Part shown: positions 54,848 to 64,000 of the stretch, piece by piece
How positions within the stretch are numbered: the stretch's first letter is position 1
Layout: each line of letters starts with the position of its first letter
Assembly: GCA_904066235.2 (NCBI GenBank)
Contig: CAJFCV020000003.1
Span: forward strand, 11,346,001 to 11,410,000
Direction of reading: 5' to 3'
DNA: 64,000 nt
Origin: Bursaphelenchus xylophilus
Lineage: Eukaryota; Nematoda; Chromadorea; Rhabditida; Aphelenchoididae
Notes under the pieces: generated by a model
The model's database searches: none
Told to the model about the DNA's origin: nothing
Seen by the model: the letters and a program-made list of their open reading frames with translations, nothing else
Position numbers and translations under genes: made by a program

Positions 54848-57800
54848 TTAGTCCGAAGTCAAGCCGGCGGCCGCGGAATTCGCCGGCGTTCGATAGGACA
54901 GCCGTCCGCGTCGGCTGAGCCGAGAGAACAGTCTTGAAGGGAAGAGAAGAGAGACTTTTGATGCCGGACTCCCTTGATTTGAGGCGTTGGAGTCAAGCTC
55001 ATCCGCTGAATCAGCGTCGGCTTGTTGATCACGGATGTAGACGGCGTCTGAAAGAAAAGGTTTTGATTTCGTACGAGGGAATTGAATTTTTGGGGAAGAT
55101 TATATTCAAGTTAATTTTGCTTTGTCTAAAATTTTGCAGATGCGTTTTTAATAAACTACAAATAATTCGCCGAGCGTTGTAGCGCCCACTTTCTAGTCGC
55201 AGCAAAGATATTCAAAAGTCTTTGCGAGGGAGCACTTTTAAGGAGGAGAGCCAAACGAAAGGATCAAGGGTTCGTAACCGTAAAATAATGGCGATGGAAA
55301 CCATAGCGTATTTTACAAATTTTAGTTTCAAAAAAAATTGAAAAATGCAAAAAACATAAAATTATTCAGTGCAGGATATGATCCAGCGGTTGTCCCGCAT
55401 TGTAAGTTAGAAAACCTCTAGTTTTCTCCTGACTAACTCTCCTCGCTCTCCATAGGCTTCAGCAAAAACATTATATTGAGTCTTGCTTGCTACTGCCGAG
55501 TTCTCATGATTTTGCAATAGCCACAGTGACGGACCTGATCCAGTAGAAAAAACGCATCATTTTGCCTCCAGGAAGTATCCAAAAATGTAGCAAAATGCCT
55601 CCTCTCCAACTAAAAATCCGTTTTGAAGGCGCGCCCTTTCCCTCGCAAAAAGAGGCGCGCCTTTAAAATCGGAGTTTTTTTCACTTGGAAAGGGAAGTAT
55701 TTTGCTACGTTTTTGATACCTCCCGGATGCAAAACGATACGTTTTTTGCCATTGGATCAGATCTATCACTGTAACATGGTGCTCTAGTGTGAAAAGCGAA
55801 GTAAAGACCCGCTTACCTTTCTCCCTTCTCGGCAATGTTGTTTGGCCGAGCTCTTCGCATTGGGTCTTCGTGGAGAGGCCTTGAATCCAGCTGAAAATAA
55901 ACCAGTTGCTATTCTAATTTTTAAACCGTCTTGCAGCGCAAAAAAACTAGCGAAGTCAGCTAATGTCAAATTCCACCCAAAAATTCACTTACAATGTAAA
56001 ATCGGACTGACTGAATGGCGCAAAGACGACTTCGCCCTGAGGCCATCGGATTGAAAACACGTGCTTTTTGGACGTTTTCAACTTTGGAATCAGACTCAAC
56101 GAGCACGCTTTCAAGTCAAAAACAATATCAGCAATTTTGGCCTTTTGGTCGGAATAGACAAACAAATGTGTTTGTGTCATCATCACCCAGCACTTGATCC
56201 ATTTATCGGTCGATTTGCTTTCGATCCCAACCACCTTTCGGCGGGTCCAGCCTTCGGCCAGGTTACCCAGAACACGGTCAATTGGCGTTTTGGCCAGCGA
56301 CTCGAGCGAGGGGTGATGAATAATGGCGACATTGTCCTGAAAATATGTTTTTTGATGACATTTATCAGTCTGATGGGAAAATAGTGAGCGCAATATCGCT
56401 GTCGCGTCGCTGAAGTGAAAAGTATAAGGTTGTCCAACAATTAGTGTCGTTCTTCAAAAGATTTTTTGTACAAAGAAATTTACCGTAATAACGAAGATAT
56501 TTTTTATCAAAATAATCACCATGTGTTATTACACGCTTATTGCAACGCGTTGAAATCATTTTTTTGCCAGTGGCTTTGAAACCCCGGCTTCTGGAGCTGA
56601 TGAAATTTATAATAGACTTTGGAAACTACCCCTCTCGAAAACGACACTAATTTTTGGACAACCTAATATTTGATTTTGCCGCGACACCATTCATTTTCTC
56701 GGCGGCGATGCGATTTTCGATGCGACAGAGCGCTCATTATTTTCCCGACAGACTGATAAAACATTCTGCAGGTGATTTCTAGGGATATGATCAGAAAAGA
56801 AAGCAACTTACACTGGACAACGATTTTTGGATTGCACTCATCGAAGCGGACTTCTTTGCGGCGTTTTCTAGCCGCTCTTCGTCCAGATCGCTGATTTCAT
56901 CCGGCTCGGCCAGAGGCTGAAATTAAAATTTTATATTGTTGCCAAGAGGAAGTGCTCGAATTAGATTGTATTTTTGTAAGGCATAGGCGAGATTTCGGGC
57001 TTGCGCTTTACAGAAAGCACAGTGATTTTTAGGCCGAAAATTGAGCCGTATTTCTAACGATTTCTAAAGAAACGTTTCCACAAAAAGAAGTCGATGGTTG
57101 AAATTGTGAGAGGTATGGGAAAAAAGTGTTTTCTCTTTGACCGCTTTCCGCATTTCGCGTACTCACGCGGCAGGGAAAAAGTTTTACAAGGAAAGTACTT
57201 CTATGGGGTGTGGAGTTACAGGTCGAGATATATATCAAAAAATTCGCAAAAATTTTCTGATTCGGAATATATAAAAATTAGCTGCCTAATTTTGGTCTAC
57301 CTACGAGTTTTATCAATAAATGTATTTCTCGAGGAAAAAAATCTGCGGCAACAAAAGCGCGCTCGGTCTCTTCCTTCGGAAGAGAGCGGTGTGGCCGAGT
57401 GGTTAGAGCGCCAGATTGGAAATCCGAGGGGAACGGGTTCGATTCCTTTTGCCACACGAGAACCCATTTTTTACATTGGAACTAGTTTTAAGTGTAGTTG
57501 TAATCAAATTTGATATTTTAAGGCTTGTCAAGGCTTCAGAATTTATTTTAGCACAAAATAAAATTTTTTTATTGGTAAAAACGCGGCCAAAAAGACACTT
57601 GCATGGTGTCGCGAGAAAACTTCTGAGGACAAAAACATGTCATCAGACCAAAATTAGGCAGCTAATTTTTATACATTCTGAATCAGAAAATTTTTGCGAA
57701 TTTTTTGATATATATCTCGACCTGTAGCTCCACACCCCATAGAAGTACTTTCCTTGTTAAAAGAGAGGTTTTAGGTAATTTCCGAAACTATAAATTTGTA

Positions 57801-60800
57801 CTGAAGTTCAGCTAACATAGTACAACAGCTATGTAAAATATCAAAAGATTCTGAGCTGGTCGTTTTTTTCGAAATGTCCGGGCCATCCTTCGAGTTGTAA
57901 AGAACTCTCTTTTAACCTCTTGGCCGCGCCGGAACAGAGCTAGAATTTCGAGAAAATTATACGTGGCATAGCCCAAATACCTTGGCCAAATTTGACGAAA
58001 ATCTGAGCGTGGCACTTGGAAGAAGTTCTATCAATCTGTCGGGAAAATAATGACCGCTCTGTCGCAACGAAAATTGCATCGCCGCCGAGAAAAATTCTGA
58101 CTTGTATCGCGACAAAATCAAATTGCTTTTCACTTTATCGATACGAAAGGTGCAGCGGCATTGTGCTCATTATTTTCCCGACAGACTAAAAAAACTCTGT
58201 GGCCCACAGAAACCCAAAACTCACCGCCAATCTGCTCTTCCTCGACACCACATTCACGATTTTCGAGTTGGCCGGCAGACTGTTGATCGAAGGCGTGGTG
58301 TGAATGGTGAGTGTGGTCGGCGACTGACTTCTCGAGCTTGGCTCCTCAACTGGCGGCGTTGGCAGTTGGCCAAAGCTGGGATCCTTCAAAATCTTGGGAG
58401 TTGACGCGAAAATCGAGGCAAACACCTTGGCCGAGGGGGTTTGAGGGATTTCGTCGGAAGACGCACCGCCTTCTGTCAGCGAATCCGCCCCGTGGAAGAA
58501 TCGGGTGATTTTTTGTTGGAAGTTCCTGAAAAAATATGTTATTTATATTATTTCGAGCCCTAAGGGCTTAAACTCGCTCTAGGCGTTGAAAATTCGCCAA
58601 AACACTTTGAAAACAACTCCAATTTCTATTCCAAATTCCACGGCCCGGGCTTCGTTAATACCTTCAGCGATAACGAAGAGAGGAACTAATGGTAAATAAG
58701 GCGAACCTTGTTTTCATAATCGATACGCGGATTAGGGTCTTGAGGTGATTAAATTTGGCGAGCAAAACTTCCGGAGGATTACTTTGCAACCGAAATGTTG
58801 AGAGAGGGATGACAAGGAGAATGTATTTTAATACATAATACATATTTTTGCATTTAAAAAAATGAAAAAATATCCGATATCTAGGTACAGCAGACTTGTT
58901 TATACAGTGGGGGACCTGATCCAGTGGCAAAAAATGTACCATTTTGCATCGGGAAGTATCAAAAATGTGGCAAAATGCTTCCCTTTCCAAGTGAGAAAAC
59001 TCCCATTTCAAAAGCGAGTTTTTTCACTTGGAGAGGGAAGCATTTTTCCACATTTTTGATGCTTCCAGGATGCAAAATGGTACGTGTTTTGCCACTGGAT
59101 CGGGTCCGTCACTGTAGAGCAAATGTATTAACAAGGGAAGTACCCCAAGTGCCTCAGATTTTCTTCAAATTTTGCACACACGTCTAGCGTAGACCAATTA
59201 TCAATTCCTGAAAGTTTTAGCTCGCGCTTTGCAGGCGCCACCGAGATATTCAACAATCTTTGTCGCCGAGAGAGCACGCGAAGTGCCGAGATCGGTTAAA
59301 GAAAACACTTTTTGGCTATATCTTTGCAAGTTTCGTGCGGAAAAAATAGATTTTCTGTGGAAACATTACCCTTTACGGTAGAAATAGGCAGGAAACCTTT
59401 CGTGCGAAAGTCGGCAAAAATTTGACACTTTTTTGCAAATTTTGGCATGAAAAGTTTCATAGCTATTTCTACTGTAGAGAATAATGTTTCCTCAAAAAAA
59501 TCAATTTTTTCCTCGCGAACTTAGCAAAGTTATGGCCAAAAAGTGTTTTTCTCTTTCGCTCTCAGCATTTAGCATACTCTCTTGGCCGCAAAGATCGTCG
59601 AATATCCCGGCGATGCCTGGAAAGCGAGAGCTAAAATTTTCAGGAATTGATATTTAGTCTATTCCCGACGTGTGTGCAAAATTTAAAGAAAATCTGAGCG
59701 TCGCACTTGAAGCACTTCCCTTGTAAATAAATAGAATAGATCATATTCGCCAAATTTCATCAAAATCCGGGGATCGCTCCGCGATGAACCGATTAAATCT
59801 CATATTTTATGTCAAAATCCCCCATTTCCGTTCGTTTCACGGAAATTTCGGCTTACAAAAATCCTATTAATACCGCTCCCACAATCCCCCCACCACTACA
59901 ATTTTCGCTCTCTAACCGTGTAACTGTAGCGGCATGCCTCTTCACGAATTACAATGTAATCGGGAAATACAAAATAATCGCACCTCTCGGGGGCCCCCCT
60001 TCGATAATTACAACGGTTATTTCGTCAAGGGGATTAGGTCGGCGCTGTAATTACACCCTCCAAATTTTGGGAGGGAAAAAAACGGAAGTGATGATGGGAA
60101 AAGTGGGCAATGTAATTACAATTTTAAATTTACGGGAATACATTGACGAAATATTAGGTGCGAAATTGGAGGATTTTTGCGGAAATTTTTGAAGTGTATG
60201 TGTGTATGTACAATGTGAGTAGAGGAAAGTTGGAGTTCAAATTTTGATGGCATTGTTTTGGAGAGCAGGATAGCGGCGAATTTTTATTGGTTTTTGAGAA
60301 GCTCGGAGATGAAAAATTAAAATTTGCATAAATTAGGTCCAAAATTTATATATAGGTTTTTTGGGGAAAAATTACGTCATTTTGTAGAAGTTTTAATCGG
60401 AATGGTTAAATTTGGAATTTTAACAGTTTTTGAAAGTTTAAAAATTTGCATAAAATTTGAATCTGACAAAAATCATAATTTTTTTGAGGTTTGTTGGAAC
60501 TTTTATGAGTTTCGACGCATATTGTAGTCACCATTAAAAAATATGATTTGCATAATTTCACAAAAAAAAATTCAAAATTTTTGAGTTCTAAAAAATTAGC
60601 ATATTTTTTCTAACATTCGCCGTTTCACTTGCTATGGCTTACAAAGTGGAATTTAAATATGCATAATTTTTAAATTAATTCATAAATTTGAATATTTCAA
60701 AAAATTTGCATATTTTAAAAATTTGCATAATTTTTCCAAGAATCATCTCTCCGCATATTTTAACATGAAAAAGCGCAAATCAAAATTTGCATAGTTTTAA

Positions 60801-61068
60801 AATTTAAAAAATTCAATATTCAAAACTAAAATCCAACTTACGCCAACGGACTTTCCACCGAATTGGTCTGGCTGGACGAGCTCTCCAGATGCACCCGTTT
60901 CTGGAACTTGTAGCCGGTAATATCCTCCGTGACCGGCGCATTCCACTCGGTCGGCTCCACCGGGCTCGGCTTGGGGTTCAGCGACTCGACCTCGGCGTCG
61001 GAGAGTGTCTCCAGGTTGTTCAGGTCGATCTTCAGCTCTTCTGGAATGATCGTCAGCTTGATATACAT
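54848..61068 (-). CDS. PH-domain protein of unknown family
   Basis: Six exons in phase (61068-60842, 58525-58225, 56916-56812, 56336-55993, 55890-55817, 55047-54848) give 416 residues from the ATG at 61068. The N-terminal half is acidic and Ser/Pro-rich, probably disordered. Residues from about 233 form a pleckstrin-homology-like domain: AEGWTRRKVVGIES, KCWVMMTQTHLFVYSD, KHVFSIRWPQGEVVF and a C-terminal helix with the invariant Trp (SDFTFWIQGL). PH domains bind phosphoinositides or protein partners. The tail is basic and Arg-rich (FPSRLFSRLSRRGR). No catalytic domain was seen. The true start is uncertain: a poor acceptor at 61104-61105 would extend the exon and join it in phase with the exon at 63355-62974. 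The second intron (56917-58224) holds the tRNA-bearing element. Resemblance to beta-spectrin PH domains was considered but is not convincing. Confidence 0.6.
55523..55771. mobile_element. M2 MITE
   Basis: CAGTGACGGACCTGATCCAG to TTGGATCAGATCTATCACTG followed by TA; last intron of the PH-domain gene. Confidence 0.85.
56362..56759. mobile_element. M1 MITE interrupted by a mariner fragment
   Basis: M1 ends TTATCAGTCTGATGGG and CCCGACAGACTGATAA; the core is split at 56425 by another element and resumes at 56669 with ATTTGATTTTGCCGCGACAC. Confidence 0.85.
56425..56668 (-). mobile_element. internally deleted mariner element with a scrap of transposase
   Basis: TA-flanked ends AGGTTGTCCAACAATTAGTG and CACTAATTTTTGGACAACCT. 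On the minus strand a frame reads ISTRCNKRVITHGDYFDKKY, resembling the conserved C-terminal end of mariner transposases (RWxKCIxxxGDYFE). Only a remnant, not functional. Confidence 0.65.
57187..57756. mobile_element. PIF/Harbinger-like hairpin element carrying a tRNA-like core
   Basis: 570 bp with TTA on both sides. Ends CAAGGAAAGTACTTCTATGG and CCATAGAAGTACTTTCCTTG; arms over 120 bp are nearly perfect. The centre holds the CTCTTCC/GGAAGAG hairpin and a serine-tRNA-like sequence. In an intron of the PH-domain gene. Confidence 0.8.
57389..57457 (+). tRNA. serine-tRNA-like sequence, anticodon GGA, inside a hairpin transposon
   Basis: The ends GTGTGGC and GCCACAC pair over 7 bp. A box (GGCCGAGTGGTTAG) and B box (GGGTTCGATTCC) are intact and the loop TTGGAAA gives anticodon GGA (Ser). 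The variable arm is short and the anticodon stem has mismatches. It is centred in the element at 57187-57756, within an intron of the PH-domain gene and on the strand opposite to it. Confidence 0.5.
58029..58188. mobile_element. M1 MITE, subfamily a
   Basis: TATCAATCTGTCGGGAAAAT to TTTTCCCGACAGACTA; near exon 2 of the PH-domain gene. Confidence 0.88.
58905..59114. mobile_element. M2 MITE
   Basis: CAGTGGGGGACCTGATCCAG to ATCGGGTCCGTCACTG, flanked by TA; first intron of the PH-domain gene. Confidence 0.88.
59132..59723. mobile_element. PIF/Harbinger-like hairpin element without tRNA
   Basis: 592 bp with TAA on both sides; ends CAAGGGAAGTACCCCAAGTG and TTGAAGCACTTCCCTTG. Arms pair throughout; the centre reads GGTAGAAATAGGCAGG. 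The same size class as the tRNA-bearing elements. Confidence 0.75.
60300..60800. repeat. AT-rich tract with repeated ATTTGCAT octamers
   Basis: ATTTGCAT occurs six times (near 60325, 60450, 60547, 60705, 60721 and 60788) plus near-variants, in the first intron of the PH-domain gene. Confidence 0.6.
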
Positions 61069-61307
61069 TTCGGTTTTGGTAGTGAGGGAGGAAATTTGCG
61101 ATTCTTAATGAATCCAATGTTTGAAATTTAGCAATGCGAAATGACGCGTTTGAAGCGGGCCGAACGGAGATCGCAATCGGGGAAAGCGAAAAAATTCGGG
61201 GAAAGTCACAACTCTTCACAATGTTGCGTAGATTCGCCGTGACAAGCTGTTTCCTCGAACCAGGAGGGGAAATAGACAAAGGCATATTACCTATGTACTT
61301 ATAATAC

Positions 61308-61463
61308 TATCAGTCTGTCGGGAAAATAATGTGAATCTACCGCTGTCAAATTTTTTGTCTCGCAGCAGTCGCGGACTAACTTCCCAGCCGCGGCTAGCCG
61401 TCGCAAAGAGACGGCGAGCGATTCCAAGGCGCTACGAGTCCATATTATTTTCCCGACAGACTA
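61308..61463. mobile_element. M1 MITE, subfamily b
   Basis: TATCAGTCTGTCGGGAAAAT with GTGAATCTACCGC core start, to TTTTCCCGACAGACTAAT; just upstream of the PH-gene start. Confidence 0.88.
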
Positions 61464-61466
61464 ATG

Positions 61467-61793
61467 GTCCCTCCAGAAAGTCGCTGGAATGATTTTTGCC
61501 CTTTGCACAGTGCGAAAAAACTCAGGGTGCGAGCGACATCCCAAACTAGCCGATTGCACGGTGCAAAAAGCGGGAAATTGCACAGTGCAAAGTGAAATTT
61601 TGCTTTTGCACAGTGCATGTCGCCAGAATGAAATCGGCGACACACACTGTGAGAAAACAAAAGTTCAGCCTGCACGGTGCAGTTTTTTGCTTTTTGCACT
61701 GTGCAAATCGCTTTTTTCGGGCTGTCGCTCGCACCCTGGCGTCTTTTGCACTGTGCAAAGGCCAAAAATCATTCCAGCGACTTTCAGGAGGGG
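61467..61793. mobile_element. hairpin element rich in GCACAGTGC palindromes
   Basis: CCCTCCAGAAAGTCGCTGGA left and CCAGCGACTTTCAGGAGGGG right. Seven GCAC-A/T/G-GTGC palindromes lie inside. It sits between two M1b copies. Confidence 0.75.
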
Positions 61794-61796
61794 CAA

Positions 61797-61934
61797 TTAG
61801 TCTGTCGGGAAAATAATGTGGATCCGTCGCGCCTAGGAATTGCCAGTCGTTACTTTGCGACGGCTAGCCGCGACTGGGAAGTTAGTTCGCGACTGCTGCG
61901 AGACATATCCACATTATTTTCCCGACAGAATGAT
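61797..61934. mobile_element. M1 MITE, subfamily b
   Basis: TTAGTCTGTCGGGAAAATAA with GTGGATCCGTCGCGCC, to TTTTCCCGACAGAATGAT. Confidence 0.88.
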
Positions 61935-62062
61935 ACTAGGATTTTCATAAAGTGCGTAGACTTTTCGCCGTGTGCTACACTGTGCGCAAAAATATCATTT
62001 TCACAATGCATTTTATGAACGGTCCAAAAATCTACGCACTTTATGAAAATGCTAGTAGTAAG
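61935..62062. mobile_element. short hairpin element
   Basis: ATTTTC-ATAAAGTGCGTAGA left and TCTACGCACTTTATGAAAAT right; inserted between M1 copies. Confidence 0.65.
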
Positions 62063-62067
62063 ACATC

Positions 62068-62108
62068 TGTCTGTCGGGAAAATAATAATCATAATTTCGC
62101 TGCTCCAC
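62068..62108. mobile_element. M1 end fragment
   Basis: TGTCTGTCGGGAAAATAATA followed by a few core bases. Confidence 0.65.
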
Positions 62109-62320
62109 TCGAATTCCTAGAGTAAAACTAGACATGTCTTGTGATGCAGAGAACCTCTCTATGAACTAAGACTTATGCAGCGACTACTGGAATGCCCCGT
62201 TGGCAATTTGCTCGGTTATGCATGGAGTTTCAAAACCCGGCGCTATTAGCAAGAAATGTCTAACTACAAACTACTAGATTACCGTACGATAAAGCACCTG
62301 TCCAACCGGATGTTCATATA

Positions 62321-62603
62321 AAATTCTATTACGATTCTACTACGATTTGAAAATCTTTGTGGTGACCTCACCGTAATACTTTGTAAAGTTGTCAAGAATT
62401 GATGTGTGGCCTTATAAGGGAAGTGTACAGACTATCCATGGCCAAGTAGCATGTGTTATGTCATTTGGCTCTGGATGGTTTGTACAATTCCCTTGTAAGG
62501 CCACGTAACAATTGACAACTTTACAAAGTATTATTGTGAATAGGTCACTACAAAGATTTTCAAATCATAGTATGTAGAATCGTAATAGAATTTTTAATAT
62601 TTT
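62321..62603. mobile_element. hairpin element
   Basis: AAATTCTATTACGATTCTAC left and GTAGAATCGTAATAGAATTT right, with further symmetry in GATTTGAAAATCTTTGTGG and in the CAATTCCCTTGTAAGGCCAC centre. Confidence 0.75.
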
Positions 62604-62722
62604 TATTATGAATATCCGTTATTCAAAGGACTTGTAAATATGACAAATGTAAAGAAGTTGGAGCGTCGTGCAATAGGCGTTATTGTCAAATCTTTTTTTC
62701 GGGTCTTTGATGGATACTATAA

Positions 62723-62880
62723 TATCAGTCTGTCGGGAAAATAATGAGCACAATGTCGCTGCCTGATTGCGTCGCTGAATTGAAAAGAAATTTGATTTAG
62801 CCCCGACACAGTTCATTTTCTCGGCGGCGATGCGATTTTCTATGCGATAGAGCGCTCATTATTTTCCCGGCAGACTGACA
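62723..62880. mobile_element. M1 MITE, subfamily a
   Basis: ATATCAGTCTGTCGGGAAAA to TTTTCCCGGCAGACTGACA, complete. Confidence 0.9.
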
Positions 62881-62973
62881 ATATCCTTCAAAGATTAGAA
62901 AGATATAATAATAACGCCATGTACGGCGCTTCCACTGCCTTTACATTTCGTACGAGATTACGAGATTTCTTAC

Positions 62974-63355
62974 CAAAAGGTTCCTCCACTTCCTCGTCCT
63001 CCTCCTCGATCGTCTCGCCGTTGATGATCAGGCTTCGATACGGCGCTCTCACTCCTTTCTTAGGGATCGTCTCGGCCCACGACGCCAACAACAGCAGCCA
63101 TGCATTCGACTCCTCCGTGTACCGAAGCCGATCGAACGGACTCCGCAGAACCGCCGGAGGGCTTTCGGTCCAAACAGAGGCGCGTCGGAAGATTGGCCGT
63201 TTTTCCGTCAAAATCAAGGCCGTCGGAGATTTGGTGGGGCCAGATGGAGAGGGCGAGCGATAGAGCTCGTCTTCTTCGGGGTAGGTGAAGATGAATTGGT
63301 GGTCAGTGACGGAGCAAAAAGACGCAGAGCGAATCCGGCGGGGCTTGCCGGCTTC
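62974..63355 (-). CDS. internal exon of a gene extending past the right edge
   Basis: The exon has an excellent acceptor (ATTTTCAG) and a GTAAG donor and reads openly for 127 codons plus one base. The product is Ser/Pro- and Arg-rich, then acidic (EEEDEEVEEPF), with TYPEEDELYRSPSPSGP and LLLLASWAETIPKKG. No domain is recognised. It may be an upstream exon of the PH-domain gene, because its phase 1 end fits the possible acceptor at 61104-61105, or it may belong to a separate gene. No other downstream exon was found in 61310-62970, which is filled by MITEs. Confidence 0.5.
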
Positions 63356-64000
63356 CTGAAAATTTTAACTTTGAACTTTTAACTTGTGAGTGTCGCATTT
63401 AAATTTTAAAAATTTGAATATTCAAGGTAAAAATTTGAATATTCAAGGTAAAAATTTGAAGATTCAAGATAGAAAATTTGTATATTCAAAAATAAAATTT
63501 CGAAAAAATTTTTTTTCGAAACTTTTTCCCAACGAAACAAATTACAACCCCTTAGGCAATTTTCAATTCGTAGACTGAATAATGAACCCCAACCAAATGC
63601 AAAAAAAAAACTTTTTTACGCAATAGCCGTGAGAAAACAGGTCAGCTCTCATTGTCGTCATTAAACCCGGAGCAAATGAAATCATTCTCAAAAATTATGT
63701 CATTCTGATCTCCGAAGCATGGCGTAGAATGTAAATAAAAGGGCAATTAGACGTAATTGATGGGATTTAATACGAGATTTTTAGAAATTTCGGGGAAAAA
63801 ATGTGAACCAAGGTTATTTCGAAGATTTTTAATGAATTTTTTAGGCCAAAATGCCTAAGGGCATGTCTTGAATTCAGCTCAAATTTGAGGAAAATTTAAT
63901 CTAGGATTTTTCTGAGACACCTACTGGATTTTAAGCTTGCTGTATGCGAAAATATTCGAGATTATTTGGTCGAAAAATATCAAAAAAAAATGTCTTTTGC
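63356..64000. other. probable intron at the right edge
   Basis: AT-rich; a short tandem repeat of AAATTTGAATATTCAAGGTA (three to four copies) lies at about 63408-63495. No gene recognised. Confidence 0.5.

Noticed and set aside
54848..56336. PH gene as the end of a beta-spectrin
   Set aside because: The PH domain is spectrin-like only in general fold; upstream exons are short and disordered with no spectrin repeats.
61489..61800. Overlapping open frames on both strands
   Set aside because: They result from the palindromic transposon and its GCACAGTGC repeats.

Overview
This window looks like a piece of a nematode nuclear genome. It is AT-rich, with multi-exon genes whose introns mostly end in TTTTCAG or TTTTTAG. 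The gene set includes an intraflagellar-transport protein, a tyrosine kinase receptor with almost no ectodomain, an SH3 kinase of the mixed-lineage type, DEPDC5 and POFUT2. The nematode assignment is an inference. No species can be named from the sequence alone. Exon models were built by hand from splice-site consensus, reading-frame phase and paralogue or family similarity. In every multi-exon model below the phases add up to a whole number of codons.

Layout. On the + strand are the 3' end of TTC21B/IFT139 (2-3450) and a nucleotide-sugar transporter (5583-8052). A run of minus-strand genes follows: a receptor-type tyrosine kinase (11664-8194), an orphan gene encoding only an MLK-type C-terminal tail (14034-12884), and two tandem nine-exon SH3-kinase genes, MLK-A (19078-14972) and MLK-B (26970-20420). 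MLK-B is divergent from a 15-exon DEPDC5 gene on the + strand (28400-42595). Further minus-strand genes are a histidine acid phosphatase (45259-42977), POFUT2 (53690-48199), a PH-domain protein (61068-54848) and one internal exon near the right edge (63355-62974).

The rest is dominated by non-autonomous inverted-repeat DNA transposons (MITEs), mostly in introns. The main families are: (M1) about 150 bp elements beginning CAGTCTGTCGGG, about 20 copies in two subfamilies; (M2) TA-flanked elements of about 200-260 bp beginning CAGTG, about 12 copies; (M3) TA-flanked elements beginning CAGTCAAG, with many fragments; (M6) hairpins that carry an M2 near their centre; TA-flanked elements beginning CAGGGT; and elements of about 370-590 bp beginning CAAGG, flanked where clear by TTA or TAA. 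Two of these last elements carry a serine-tRNA-like sequence at their centre. That tRNA cargo is the most unusual structure seen here.

The genes do not form one pathway. Some pairs share a theme: DEPDC5 (GATOR1, amino-acid signalling to TORC1) and the MLK kinases (stress MAPK signalling) are both signalling regulators, while POFUT2 and the sugar transporter both serve the secretory pathway. The two MLK genes and the tail-only gene clearly arose by local duplication.
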